Notes: generated by a model from the sequence alone, not told the origin. Positions 33,648 through 46,267 are shown, numbered from the stretch's first letter. The stretch: 64,000 bases of DNA from Mya arenaria (GCF_026914265.1 NC_069127.1:24504637-24568636); one strand, 5' to 3'. Translations and numbers: made by a program.

Positions 33648-35191
33648 CACTGTGTGGGAAGGTACACCGGATATAGCTCAAAAAGTGATAAGTAAACAGA
33701 CAATTATGCAGTTGTTTTAATTTAGTAGAGGTAAGATCTTGCTGTGTTAACGCATATCTACCGTATCCACAAATGAAGCAAGTATTTGAACTAAAAGCTG
33801 AATGCTAAATTTGGCCTATGGTATACTTTAAAGTGCTTACGATTTAGCAGACCTCGTTAAATGTTTCTTCAAATCTGAGATGATCACCTCAAAACTTACT
33901 GAATTTAGACAAGTATTGTTATTTTAGGAAATAATGATATCGAATAAATAAAAAATCTGAATCTAAGGATTTCACAAGAATAAGCTCAACTATTTTTATT
34001 GTAAGAAATGGCAATGTAACTTTTAAACTGTTAAAGATATGCCCTTAGAAATGTTCACAGCACTGTACTGAGGATAGCCTTATTATGTACTTGGATAGTT
34101 TTAAAGTTGAGAAATGTGTGTCCTGGTGATAACATGTAAAATGGGACAAAAATTGATAGTAACACTGTTAATATACATTATACATGTATATGTCTATTTC
34201 GAACTTTCAAATAATCAGCACAAAGTGAGAGTACAATTTGATAAGAAATTATTGAGCAAACTTAAGTTAACATGAGTTTGATCCATGCTCTCCTAAATGA
34301 ACGTATATATGCAAGCTGCGTAAATATCAGGGTTGGTCACAATACATTCTTTCTCACTGAAGTGAACGAGCAGAGACCATTTTCTGTTCTAAGTAATACC
34401 AACATCGACCCAAGCATAGAAAAAAGCTTTACGTGTTCCAAATTTGATCACAATATCTCATTCCCTACTGGTGACCTTCTTTTTGCAAAACCGTACCTAC
34501 TTGATTTACAAAGCAATATTATATATATGAATAGCAAATACCACATACATTCTAAGGCCATATGTTTTGTGTTACTTAATAAATCAGATTGACTAATATG
34601 TATGAATGAAACAGTTTTAAGTGCATACAGATACAAAGAACAACAACATGTTTTTGCTCTCATCCCTCGATATGGACAACCTCGAACAATTTCCCTCGAG
34701 CTCGCGTATAGATAATAGCCGTAATCATTATCACAGTCTCGTTTTTCTTAATACATCGTTACTATCCTCAGTCCACTTAAAAGCTATCCCCTGTGCAGTC
34801 AAAAGGTATGGATATCTCCGTAACAGCAAAAGATATCATATTGATATTTTACACATTACTAGATAATGTAATTACAATGAAATCGCTCGATTCAGTTTTT
34901 ATTCTTATTTTCAATTTGTTGGTTTATGTTTGAAATCGTACCAAATAAATGAACATTTGTGAGCGATCATTCAACTTTCGGCGAGAATTGTGCTATTATA
35001 CAAAAGAGGAGACACATTTCCATCATAGTCGTATATTGCACAGTATCAAATAATTCAAAACTCTTCGATTTTGTTAAATAAATCACCATAAAATACAAAA
35101 AAATGATAGAAAACCGTCCATGTGTCAAAATCAAACGCTTATCGATTGATCATTTTTTTTAGCTATATCCGGTGTCCGTTCCCACACAGCG
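33648..35191. mobile_element. TIR element (CACTGTG ends), unit 1 copy
   Basis: The left end CACTGTGTGGGAAGGTACAC and its inverted counterpart at the right end agree at 28 of 31 positions. Flanks are AAGTT on the left and TGGTT on the right. This copy is about 90 bp shorter than the others: it lacks the stretch that ends the 113-codon frame elsewhere and a 35-bp piece near 34800. No transposase seen. Confidence 0.8.
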
Positions 35192-35475
35192 TGGTTTCCG
35201 TTCTCATATGAGAATTATTGAACGAACGAAAACAATTATGGTACAACGTGCAATTTTAAACTATTGTGTACCGCTTCATCACGAATCCTAGAAGCATTTG
35301 TACTGAGATGGATTTTAAACAGTGCCTTGTCGCTGCTGAAATGGCCCCTAGGTATATATGATCGATAGTCTCCGCAGATGTCAAGAAAAGTTTAATAACA
35401 AAATTGTAAATAGGGGGATTTTGTCTAGCCCTTTGACCATTTGTATGACACCATAATCTGAAAATAGTGTACATC

Positions 35476-35548
35476 GGTTCCGTAGTGTAGTGGTTATCAC
35501 GCTCGCTTCACACGCGAGAGGTCCTGGGTTTGAGCCCCAGCGGAACCA
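35476..35548 (+). tRNA. tRNA-Val (CAC), T-loop variant
   Basis: Consensus except T-loop TTTGAGC: the nearly universal C56, which pairs with G19 and lies in the B box, is T. Shared with 42691 and 49085. Confidence 0.9.
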
Positions 35549-35740
35549 ATATTTATTTTGCTTTAATATATAACACAAACTTGAAATGTATGGTCTGAAA
35601 TAACATTGAATTTAAAACATCATAACAATGTAATGCATACAAGAATTCTATGCACTGTTTTGAACATGATTGTAATCTTCCATGCATTATATTGAAATCC
35701 AATTCATTTAAAAGCTAGTACTAAATGAAATGACTCATGG

Positions 35741-35813
35741 GGTTCCGTAGTGTAGTGGTTATCACGTCTGCTTAACACGCAGAAGGTCCTGGGTTCGAGC
35801 CCCAGCGGAACCA
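35741..35813 (+). tRNA. tRNA-Val (AAC)
   Basis: Consensus 73-nt gene, loop TTAACAC, T6 run soon after (GATTTTTT). Confidence 0.97.
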
Positions 35814-36604
35814 GATTTTTTCTGTTGTTTTGTAATAAAATATAATTCAGACGTGTACCTATCTTTCTCCCGGTTGATGATAAGGATGTGTGTGGCGGCG
35901 TTGATGATGATGGTAGTGATAGATAAAGATGTTTATTTTTGATGAAATGTTACTTTATTATGTTGACTTTTTTATATTGGAGGGTGTTTACTTTGTTGTT
36001 CGTATATAATAGAACGGTAACCAGTAGTACCGTGCAATAAACAGCGTGCGGATCAATATCAACGTCAATCACTTATACGCACGCTACTTATGGTTCCCTT
36101 TTTTCACGGTGAACTTGACCATGATATGATTCAAGATAGTCAATACATCAACTGCGCTTGTGATTGAAATTATACATAACTCTCACTCTGCGCTCGTGTT
36201 TAATTTCGTTAACTCGAGTAGTGAATGCAGTCACTATAACATTTATCAAGGGGGGTTTGGGAGTACTCCTCCAATTTTAACAATTATTAGTCCGAAATGG
36301 CTCATTTTGGGCGAACTTTATAACTTTTTTTCTCCTATTTTAAAATAAAAAGTAAACTTGGATGATTTAAGGGAGGGGTGGGAGCGCCGGATGCGCACCC
36401 CTCCCCTCCAACATTCCCAGAAGCCGCTAGTGAAGACAGTGCGTAATATCTCCTATGAGACTTGCTGAAATGCCCCCTGATAGATATATTTGATAAATAA
36501 TCTTTGGAGATGGCAAGAACAGTTTAATATGAAAATTGGGAGGAGTTGGGGATTATGACTTTAGCCTGTATGAAAATGTGTACATATTTCGTTCTTGTCA
36601 CATC

Positions 36605-36677
36605 GGTTCCGTAGTGTAGTGGTTATTACGCTCGCTTCACACGCGAGAGGTCCTGGGTTCGAGCCCCAGCGGAACCA
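36605..36677 (+). tRNA. tRNA-Val (CAC)
   Basis: Consensus except for TTATTACG in place of TTATCACG, which makes the inner D-stem pair G-T. Likely still foldable. Confidence 0.93.
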
Positions 36678-36865
36678 GTGTAATTGTTACCTTTTTATAA
36701 CAAAAAAATAAATATATGACCCCAGAAAAACTTTCGGTTTAAAATACAATAAAAAGGGAAGAGCAAAATCTATGTACAGTTTTGCATCTCATTACAGTGT
36801 TACACTTGGCTAAATGTTAATTTCATATCTAATAAGTATTTATTTCTTACATAACACAACATGTG

Positions 36866-36938
36866 GGTTCCGTCGAGTAGTGGTTATCACGTCTGCTTTA
36901 CACGCAGAAGGTCCTGGGTTCGAGCCCCAGCGGAACCA
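36866..36938 (+). tRNA. tRNA-Val (TAC), D-arm variant
   Basis: Same TCGAG change in the D-arm as 29954; the remainder is consensus. Confidence 0.8.
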
Positions 36939-37659
36939 TCGTTTTACTATAGCTTATCTATTTGGTTAAAAATAAAGTTCTATAGATTACTTATCTGTCT
37001 TGCGGCGATGTTACCGATGGGTGTGGTTGCTGTGGTGACGATGGTATTGATATATACGGATATTGAAATTTATTTAGGTCACACCAAATAAATATTCTGT
37101 TCGACGGATTCTAAAGAACAAAAATTGGGGCGAGCGAGCGAGAAAAATAACAACACAAAAACGGTTTTTCCATTTCAAAGATATACAGTAACGAAGAGGC
37201 GATAGGTGATTTTGATAAAAGTGCATTCCGAGACGAGCGAGAAGTTGTTTATATAATTAACCTTCACATATTTGATGCAAACACATTTTACTCTGATGTA
37301 TGCAGGTTTCGTTAGCATATTTCAATTATTTATACAGGAACATCACGAGATCAAATCACCATAGAAGTAGTTTTACATGAACAGTGCGCTTAGAATTGAA
37401 GAAACACATCACTAATTGTTCTGTGTTGTTGTATACAAAATTATATGTCACAATACCATCTATAACTGTCTTACACAGGGACAAGTTGGCATTAGGAAAT
37501 TATAGATGTTTGTATAGCAGCTGACTATGCGGAAGACCCAGGCCACGAGGACATGTAATATCATCATTGTTACGATAGCGAATAAACTACATGTACTTTT
37601 CTTACATGTTATTTGTAAATAAAGTCGTCGAAAGCTAATGTTGATTACACAGCATATAA

Positions 37660-37815
37660 GTGTCAGTTCTTCCTGTTCTTCTTGTTCTTGTTCTTCTTGT
37701 TCTTGTTCTTGTTCTTCTTGTTCTTCTTCTTCTTCTTCTTCTTCTTCTTCTTCTTCTTCTTCTTCTTCTTCTTCTTCTTCTTCTTCTTCTTCTTCGTCTT
37801 CTTCTTCTTCTTCCT
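37660..37815. repeat. Expanded (CTT)n, tail of the LINE
   Basis: TTCTTG repeats grade into about 30 CTT copies. Read on the minus strand this is a (GAA)n tail directly after the LINE 3' end, the usual place for a simple-repeat tail in CR1-like elements. Other units keep only the short TTCTTG part. The Glu, Ser, Leu and Phe homopolymer frames here are artefacts. Confidence 0.9.
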
Positions 37816-39785
37816 CCACTATTGTACAGGGCCCCCTCTGAAGCACTGTCGCATAAGGCGACTGTACAAGGTTTAAGTGAGGCGCGATCAGTGCAAAAAA
37901 TAGAATTATTTACAAATTGACAGGTATTTATGGAAACGTCTGCACAACCCCGGCTTTAATGCTTCCAGGGAGGCTTCCGTTTCTACTAGAATGTGTTCTG
38001 GTAGCTGGGTCTATACTCTATAGGCGTATGGAGGACAGGAAGAAGGACAAAGGGGACTATTTAACGGACGCCATGTCCTCTAGTTTGAGCTGTAGCTGTA
38101 TGCAAGGATGGTGCCGAAGGAATGTGTACAAGGTTGAAGATGATGCAGTACATCGTAGTCAGCTTAACTTGGCTACGTCTCTGCTATAGAGTCTGCCAAC
38201 CTAGGGACGAGACGGTGTTGGATGTGCTGCTTGTGGTTCGGTTGTCACCACATACAAATCTGACAGCTCTCCTTTGAACGGCTTCCATTTCCTGGACGTG
38301 TGTGGACTGGTATGGATCCCAAACGGTTGATGCATGCTCAAGTATGGGTCGCACAAGGCTCTTGTATGCCACCTTCTTGATTATAGATGGGCAGCTGGAC
38401 AGGTAACGTCTCAGGAACGCTAGACTGTTGTTTGCGTTTCTTGTTGTTCTGTTCATATGGTATTTCCTTGAGAGGTCGTTTGAAATGGTTACATCAAGAT
38501 ACCTTTTTGCTTTTGTGGTGTTGAGTTGTTGACCATGGACAATGTAATTCTTTTTATTTTATTTTTGTCCTTGTGATGTGAAGGACCTTGCACTTGGACG
38601 GATTGAAGTTCATGTGCCAGTCTTTTTCCCACTGTTGTAAAGCATCTTAGTCCTCTTGAAGCAGCTCAGTGTATATTTCACCTCTTATATATCTGTAGAG
38701 GAGACAACCATCCGCAAAGAGGCGCAATTGCGAATTGACACACTCTTGCAGGTCGTTTTTATACACCAGGAAAAGCAAAGGGTCAATGACTGAACTCTGA
38801 GGGACTCCTGATGTTACTGGCGATGAGGGGGAAATCTGACAATCTAGTAGTACTTGTTGGGTTCTGGCGGAAAGGAAGCTTTGGATTCAACTTAGCACTG
38901 TGCCTTTGACCCCGTAGTGGTTCAGTTTCAGGAGTAGGCGTTTATGGGGAACTTTGTCGAACGCCTTGCTAAAGTCGAGCAGAATGGCGTCTTCTTTGTC
39001 AAGTCCTGAAATGACAAGATAGCTGGATTCACAAGATTTTTGCATTCTGAAGCCATTCTGCATATCGGAGAGTATGCTACGATTCTATGTGAGTTATGAT
39101 CTGACTGTGAAGAATGTGCTCCATAAGCTTACAACAAACTGAAGTAAGAGATATGAGCCCATAATTAGAGGCTTCACTTCTATCTATCACATTTCTTAAA
39201 AAGTGGCGTCACGTTGGTTTTACTCCAATCTTCTGGAATTTTGCCCTGACTGAGAGAAGCTTGATAGATAAGTGTCAGTGCAGGCTCTATCTCGTTTGCG
39301 ACCTCTTTCAGGAATCGAGTTGGGATGCCATCAGTGCCACAGGTTTCATGAGGGTCAAGAGACACTAGGAGTTTGTTGACACCCTCTTTTGTGATGCTGA
39401 ATCGTTGCATGTCTGGATGAGGGTTCCCACCAACAGTCGGAGGCTTGTGTTGTCCTCAGCTGAAAGGCGCTACTAAATTGGTTATTTAGGAGCGCTCCTT
39501 TCACTTTGGGCTTATTTAGAACAATGTCGTCATTTTTCAGCGGTGTCACACCAGATTTCGCAACGCTTCCCTGTGTTGAAGGTGTTCAACTTCTTAGGGT
39601 TGTTGTCTTAGAACTGTGACCATGTCCGTGACATAGCTATTATAAGCCCGCCTGAACTCGAACTGAGTGTCTTTCTGTAGCTGGTGGTAGTTCTGAAGTT
39701 CCTCTTGGCCATCTGTTGACTTGGCTCGTCGAAATGCTCTTTTTACTTGGCAGAAAGTCGTTTTTAGTAGAGTACCAAAGATCAA
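37816..39785 (-). mobile_element. CR1/jockey-like LINE, unit 2, with 3' end
   Basis: Longest copy. Besides the RT blocks seen in unit 1 it keeps the C-terminal part: a frame at 38184-38456 with FLRRYLSSCPSIIKKVAYKS, LVRPILEHASTVWDPY and MEAVQRRAVRFV, typical of the end of CR1/jockey RT proteins. The 5' part (endonuclease) is absent, as in usual 5' truncation. Several stops and frameshifts break the RT, and the FADG change is present. Confidence 0.88.
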
Positions 39786-40766
39786 CTGTCAATCACTGGG
39801 CATATTTTCTGGACAGCAAGTCTTATTATTGTTTCCAAATTTGAACCATGGTTAAATCCTCATGTACTTTCTTCACTTCAAATTCTCAAATACAATATTT
39901 TTACTACCATGACTATCAATTTTGCCCATCTAATTTCTTGTCTCGTTGATGTCCCAAGAAGAAGATAATATTATAAAACTGCTTAGCACAATCACACGTT
40001 CTGCTTTCAGAGTGCCTAGTATTCCTTTCTCTATGTTTGCCTCATAAAATAAAATGGATAATCTCCTGTTAATCATGATAAGTCGAACTGCAAAATTATG
40101 TCCGAAAACTTAATATGTCCGAAATGAATGAGAGTAATTTACCACGATATTAACTGCTTTAACACAGGGTCTAAATCATCCTGGTTTCGGGTTAAGTTTC
40201 AGGAGAGTATGTAACGCCTGCATGTATTAAACACACATTTTAGACAGTTTAACAAATACGTTATACCCAAGAGAATGTGTTTGTATTCGATATTGTTGAT
40301 ATTCTCCATTCGGAACTCCTCGGCCATTTTCCATCGAAAACAATTGCGCGGTAGGAGTTCCGACACTATTACATGTTGTCAAGGACAGCGCTCAATATAC
40401 TAAGTAACGTGCGTATTATAAGTTACGGGGTTAGTAGGTGACCCAATTTGGGATATACGGGGCAACCCGAATATGGTTTTCTGCGCACAACGTTTATATC
40501 ACGTCGACAACCTGTTTACATGTTTAAATAAATGTTTCATTTATTCATCAGAATATTAATCGGAATCGGAAGATAGACGCCATTTTGGTATGATTTAAAT
40601 TTGGTGACCCGATATAGAAAAATATGATGTCACCGCATGACCAGTCCAGGACCAATGGCGTTGCGTCATTTATTTTGGAGGAGGCGCCAGTGATATATTG
40701 AAATACGGTCGTAATTTATCCGTATACGCTACTATTATTGCACGGCAAAAGGTCTTCCGACTAGTT

Positions 40767-42406
40767 CACTGTGTGTGAAGGTACACCGGATATAGCTCAA
40801 AAAGTGATAAGTAAACAGACAAGTATGCAGTTGTTTTAATTTAGTAGAGGTAAGATCTTGCTGTGTTAACGCATATCTACCGTATCCACAAATGAAGCAA
40901 GTATTTGAACTAAAAGCTGAATGCTAAATTTGGCCTATGGTATACTTTAAAGTGCTTACGATTTTGCAGACCTCGTTAAATGTTTCTTCAAATCTGAGAT
41001 GATCACCTCAAAACTTACTGAATTTCGACAAGTATTGATATTTTAGGAAATAATTATATCGAATAAATAAAAAATCTGAATCGAAGGATTTCACAAGAAT
41101 AAGCTCAACTATTTTTATTGTAAGAAATGGCAATGTAACTTTTAAACTGTTAAAGATATGCCCTTAGAAATGTTCACAGCACTGTACTGGGGATAGCCTT
41201 ATTATGTACTGGGGATAGTTTTAAAGTTGAGAAATGTGTGTCCTGGTGATAACATGTAAAATGGGACAAAAATTGATAGTAACACTGTTAATATACATTA
41301 TACATGTATATGTCTATTTCGAACTTTCAAATAATCAGCACAAAGTGAGAGTACAATTTGATAAGAAATTATTGAGCAAACTTAAGTTAACATGAGTTTG
41401 ATCCATGCTCTCCTAAATGAACGTATATATGCAAGCTGCGTAAATATCAGGGTTGGTCACAATACATTCTTTCTCACTGAAGTGAACGAGCAGAGACCAT
41501 TTTCTGTTCTAAGTAATACCAACATCGACCCAAGCTTAGAAAAAAGCTTTACGTGTTCCAAATTTGATCACAATATCTCATTCCCTACTGGTGACCTTCT
41601 GTTTGCAAAACCGTACCTACTTGATTTACAAAGCAATATTATATATATGAATAGCAAATACAACATACATTCTAAGGCCATATGTTTTGTGTTACTCAAT
41701 AAATCAGATTACCGACGTATTTCAAATATTTAGATATTGATGCTTGTGAAAAACACATCATGGTTGACTAATATGTATGAATGAAACAGTTTTAAGTGCA
41801 TACAGATACAAAGAACAACAACATGTTTTTGCTCTCATCCCTCGATATGGACAACCTCGAACAATTTCCCTCGAGCTCGCGTATAGATAATAGCCGTAAT
41901 CATTATCACAGTCTCGTTTTACTTAATACATCGTTACTATCCTCAGTCCACTTAAAAGCTATCCCCTGTGCAGTTATTTATTTGCTTCATCTATCCCCAG
42001 TACACTGCCAGGGCATCAAAAGGTATGGATATCTCCGTAACAGCAAAAGATATCATATTGATATTTTACACATTACTAGATAATGTAATTACAATGAAAT
42101 CGCTCGATTCAGTTTTTATTCTTATTTTCAATTTGTTGATTTATGTTTGAAATCGTACCAAATAAATGAACATTTGTGAGCGATCATTCAACTTTCGGCG
42201 AGAATTGTGCTATTATACAAAAGAGGAGACACATTTCCATCATATTCGTATATTGCACAGTATCAAGTAATTCAAAACTCTTCGATTTTGTTAAATATAT
42301 CAGCATAAAATACAAAAAAAATGATAGAAAACTGTCCTTGTGTCAAAATCAAACGCTTATCGATTGATCATTTTTAGCTATATCCGGTGTCCGTTCCCAC
42401 ACAGCG
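40767..42406. mobile_element. TIR element (CACTGTG ends), unit 2 copy
   Basis: 1640 bp. Left flank TAGTT, right flank TGGTT. Contains the full 113-codon frame (41392-41733), which matches no family I know. Confidence 0.82.
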
Positions 42407-42690
42407 TGGTTTCCGTTCTCATATGAGAATTATTGAACGAACGAAAACAATTATGGTACAACGTGCAATTTTAAACTATTGGGTACCGCTTCATCACGAA
42501 TCCTAGAAGCATTTGTACTGAGAAGGATTTTAAACAGTACCTTGTCGCTGCTGAAATGGCCCCTAGATATATATGATCGATAGTCTCCGCAGATGTCAAG
42601 AAAAGTTTAATAACAAAATTGTAAATAGGGGGATTTTGTCTAGCCCTTTGACCATTTGTATGACACCTTAATCTGAAAATAGTGTACATC

Positions 42691-42763
42691 GGTTCCGTAG
42701 TGTAGTGGTTATCACGCTCGCTTCACACGCGAGAGGTCCTGGGTTTGAGCCCCAGCGGAACCA
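42691..42763 (+). tRNA. tRNA-Val (CAC), T-loop variant
   Basis: Same TTTGAGC T-loop as 35476; all stems paired. Confidence 0.9.
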
Positions 42764-42955
42764 ATATTTATTTTGCTTTAATATATAACACAAACTTCAA
42801 ATGTATGGTCTGAAATAACATTGAATTTAAAACTTCATAAAAATGTAATGCATACAAGAATTCTATGCACTGTTTTGAACATGATTGTAATCTTCCATGC
42901 ATTATATTGAAATCCAATTCATTTAAAAGCTAGTACTAAATGAAATGACTCTTGG

Positions 42956-43028
42956 GGTTCCGTAGTGTAGTGGTTATCACGTCTGCTTAACACGCAGAAG
43001 GTCCTGGGTTCGAGCCCCAGCGGAACCA
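42956..43028 (+). tRNA. tRNA-Val (AAC)
   Basis: Consensus gene, loop TTAACAC; T6 run downstream. Confidence 0.97.
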
Positions 43029-43818
43029 GATTTTTTCTGTTGTTTTGTAATAAAATATAATTCTGACGTGTACCTATCTTTCTCCCGGTTGATGATAAGG
43101 ATGTGTGTGGCGGCGTTGATGATGATGGTAGTGATCGATAAAGATGTCTATTTTTGATGAAATGTTACTTTATTATGTTGACTTTTTATATTGGAGGGTG
43201 TTTAGTTTGTTGTTCGTATATAATAGAACGGTAACCAGTAGCACCGTGCAATAAACAGCGTGCGGATCAATATCAACGTCAATTACTTATACGCACGCTA
43301 CTTATGGTTCCCTTTTTTCACGGTGAACTTGACCATGATATGAGTCAAGACAGTTAATACATCAACTGCGCTTGTGATTGAAATTATACATAACTCTCAC
43401 TCTGCGCTCGTGTTTAATTTCGTTAACTCGAGTAGTGAATGCAGTCACTATCACATTTAGCAAGGGGGGTTTGGGAGTACCCCTCCAATTTTAACAATTT
43501 TTAGTCCGAAATGGCTCATTTATGGCGAACTTCATAACTCTTTTCTCCTATTTTAAAATAAAAAGTAAACTTGGATGATTTAAGGGAGGGGTGGGAGCGC
43601 CGGATGCGCACCCCTCCCCTCCAACATTCCCGGAAGCCGCTAGTGAAGACAGTGCGTAATAACTCCTATGAGACTTGCTGAAATGCCCCCTGATAGATAT
43701 ATTTGATAAATAGTCTTTGGAGATGGCAAGAACAGTTTAATATGAAAATTGGGAGGAGTTGGGGATTATGTCTTTAGCCTGTATGAAAATGTGTACATAT
43801 TTTCTTTCTTGTCACATC

Positions 43819-43891
43819 GGTTCCGTAGTGTAGTGGTTATCACGCTCGCTTCACACGCGAGAGGTCCTGGGTTCGAGCCCCAGCGGAACCA
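43819..43891 (+). tRNA. tRNA-Val (CAC)
   Basis: Consensus gene, no variants, flank GTGTAATTGTTACCTTTTT. Confidence 0.97.
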
Positions 43892-44080
43892 GTGTAATTG
43901 TTACCTTTTTATAACAAAAAAATAAATATATGACCCCAGAAAAACTTTCGGTTTAAAATACAATAAAAAGGGAAGAGCAAAATCTATGTACAGTTTTGCA
44001 TCTCATTACAGTGTTATACTTGGCTAAATGTTAATTTCATATCTAATAAGTATTTATTTCTTACATAACACAACATGTAG

Positions 44081-44153
44081 GGTTCCGTCGAGTAGTGGTT
44101 ATCACGTCTGCTTTACACGCAGAAGGTCCTGGGTTCGAGCCCCAGCGGAACCA
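44081..44153 (+). tRNA. tRNA-Val (TAC), D-arm variant
   Basis: TCGAG D-arm variant; otherwise consensus. Confidence 0.8.
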
Positions 44154-44912
44154 TCGTTTTACTCTAGCTTATCTATTTGGTTAAAAATAAAGTTCTATAG
44201 ATTACTTATCTGTCTTGCGGCGATGTTACCGATGGGTGTGGTTGCTGTGGTGACGATGGTATTGATATATACGGATATTGAAATTTATTTAGGTCACACC
44301 AAATAAATATTCTGTTCGACGGATTCTAAAGAACAAAAATTGGGGCGAGCGAGCGAAAAAATAACAACACAAAAACTGTTTTTCCATTTCAAAGATATAC
44401 AGTAACGAAGAGGCGATAGGTAATTTTGATAAAAGTGCATTCCGAGACGAGCGAGAAGTTGTTTATATAATTAACCTTCACATATTTGATGCAAACACAT
44501 TTTACTCTGATGTATGCAGGTTTCGTTAGCATATTACAATTATTTATACAGGAACATCACGAGACCAAATCACCATAGAAGTAGTTTTACATGAACAGTG
44601 CGCTTAGAATTGAAGAAACACATCACTAATTGTTCTGTGTTGTTGTATACAAAATTATATGTCACAATACCATCTATAACTGTTTTACACAGGGACAAGT
44701 TGGCATTAGGAAATTATAGATGTTTGTATAGCAGCTGACTATGCGGAAGACCCAGGCCACGAGGACATGTAATATGATCATTGTTACGATAGCGAATAAA
44801 CTACATGTACTTTTCTTACATGTTATTTGTAAATAAAGTCGTCGAAAGCTAATGTTGATTACACAGCATATAAGTGTCAGTTCTTCCTGTTCTTCTTGTT
44901 CTTGTTCTGGAG

Positions 44913-46267
44913 TTTGCGTTTCTTGTTGTTCTGTTCATATGGTATTTCCTCGAAAGGTCGTTTGAAATGGTTTCATCAGAATAACTTTTTGCTTTTGTGG
45001 TGTTAAGTTGTTGACCATGGACAATGTAATTCTTTTTATTTTATTTTTGTCCTTGTGATGTGAAGGACCTTGCACTTGGACGGATTGAAGTTCATGTGCC
45101 AGTCTTTTTCCCACTGTTGTAAAGCATCTTAGTCCTCTTGAAGCAGCTCAGTGTATATTTCACATCTTATATATCTGTAGAGGAGACAACCATCCGCAAA
45201 GGGGCGCAATTGCGAATTGACACACTCTTGCAGGTCGTTTTTATACACCAGGAAAAGCAAAGGGCCAATGACTGAACCCTGAGGGACTCCTGATGTTACT
45301 GGCGATGAGAGGGAAATCTGACAATCTAGTAGTACTTGTTGGGTTCTGGCGGAAAGGAAGCTTTGTATTCAACTTAGCACTGTGCCTTTGACCCCGTAGT
45401 GGTTCAGTTTCAGGAGTAGGCGTTTATGGGGAACTTTGTCGAACGCCTTGCTAAAGTCGAGCAGAATGGCGTCTTCTTAGTCAAGTCCTGAAATGTCAAG
45501 ATAGCTGGATTCACAAGATCTTTGCTTTCTGAAGCCATTCTGCATATCGGAGAGTATGCTGCGATTCTATGTGAGTTATGATCTGACTGTGAAGAATGTG
45601 CTCCATAAGCTTGCAACAAACTGAAGTAAGAGATATGAGCCTATAATTAGAGGCTTGACTTCTATCTATCACATTTCTTAAAAAGTGGCGTCACGTTGGC
45701 TTTACTCCAATCTTCTGGAATTTTGCCCTGACTGAGAGAAGCTTGAAAGATAAGTGTCAGTGCAGATTCTATCTCGTTTGCGACCTCTTTCAGGAATCGA
45801 GTTGGGATGCCATCAGTGTCACAGGCTTCATGAGGGTCAAGAGACACTAGGAGTTTGTTGACACCCTCTTTTGTGATGCTGAATGGGTGCATGTCTGGAT
45901 GAGGGTTCCCACCAACAGTCGGAGGCTTGTGTTGTCCTCAGCTGTAAAGGCGCTACTAAATTGGTTATTTAGGAGCGCTACTTTCACTTGGGCTTATTTA
46001 GGACAATGTCGTCATTTTTCAGCGGTGTCACAGCAGATTTCGCAACGCTTCCCTGTGTTGAAGGTGTTCAACTTCTTAGGGTTGTTGTCTTAGAACTGTG
46101 ACCATGTCCGTGACAAAGCTGTTATAAGCCCGCCTGAACTCGAACTGAGTGTCTTTCTGTAGCTGGTGGTAGTTCTGAAGTCCTCTTGGCCATCTGTTGA
46201 CTTGGCTCGTCGAAATGCTCTTTTTTCTTGGCAGAAAGTCGTTTTTTAGTAGAGTACCAAAGATCAA
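44913..46267 (-). mobile_element. CR1/jockey-like LINE fragment, unit 3
   Basis: Same limits as unit 1, including the junction TTCTGGAGTTTGCG where about 0.6-0.7 kb of LINE 3' end is missing. RT block SLDPHEACDTDGIPTRFLKE shows a private G-to-D change. Broken by stops and frameshifts. Confidence 0.85.

Larger units (their letters stand above)
28692..35475 (+). repeat. Tandem array unit 1 (6784 bp)
   Basis: Order: CAC tRNA, truncated AAC tRNA, CAC tRNA, TAC variant tRNA, LINE fragment on the minus strand, a conserved non-coding block, TIR element. Two events mark this copy: a 127-bp deletion that cuts the AAC tRNA, and a 532-bp tandem duplication of the block after the LINE (starts 32347 and 32879). 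The 30027-30788 stretch (GGCGATGTTACC..., GCGAGCGAGCG) and the 32151-33647 block hold no gene I can recognise. Confidence 0.93.
35476..42690 (+). repeat. Tandem array unit 2 (7215 bp)
   Basis: Longest and most complete unit: CAC, AAC, CAC and TAC-variant tRNA genes, expanded CTT microsatellite, LINE with its 3' end, conserved block, TIR element. The retained LINE end and microsatellite account for its extra length. Non-genic stretches are the cassette between 35814 and 36604, the 36939-37660 block, and 39786-40766. Confidence 0.93.

Noticed and set aside
34272-34592. A conserved gene in each array unit (MSLIHALLNERIYASC frame)
   Set aside because: Conservation is explained by recent duplication; changes are mostly residue-changing, and the frame lies inside a TIR element. 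Kept as an observation, not a gene.
37460-37920. Poly-Glu, poly-Ser, poly-Leu and poly-Phe proteins
   Set aside because: Artefacts of the CTT microsatellite at the LINE tail.
38184-39785. An active reverse transcriptase gene
   Set aside because: The LINE is 5' truncated, has stops and frameshifts, and reads FADG at the catalytic box.
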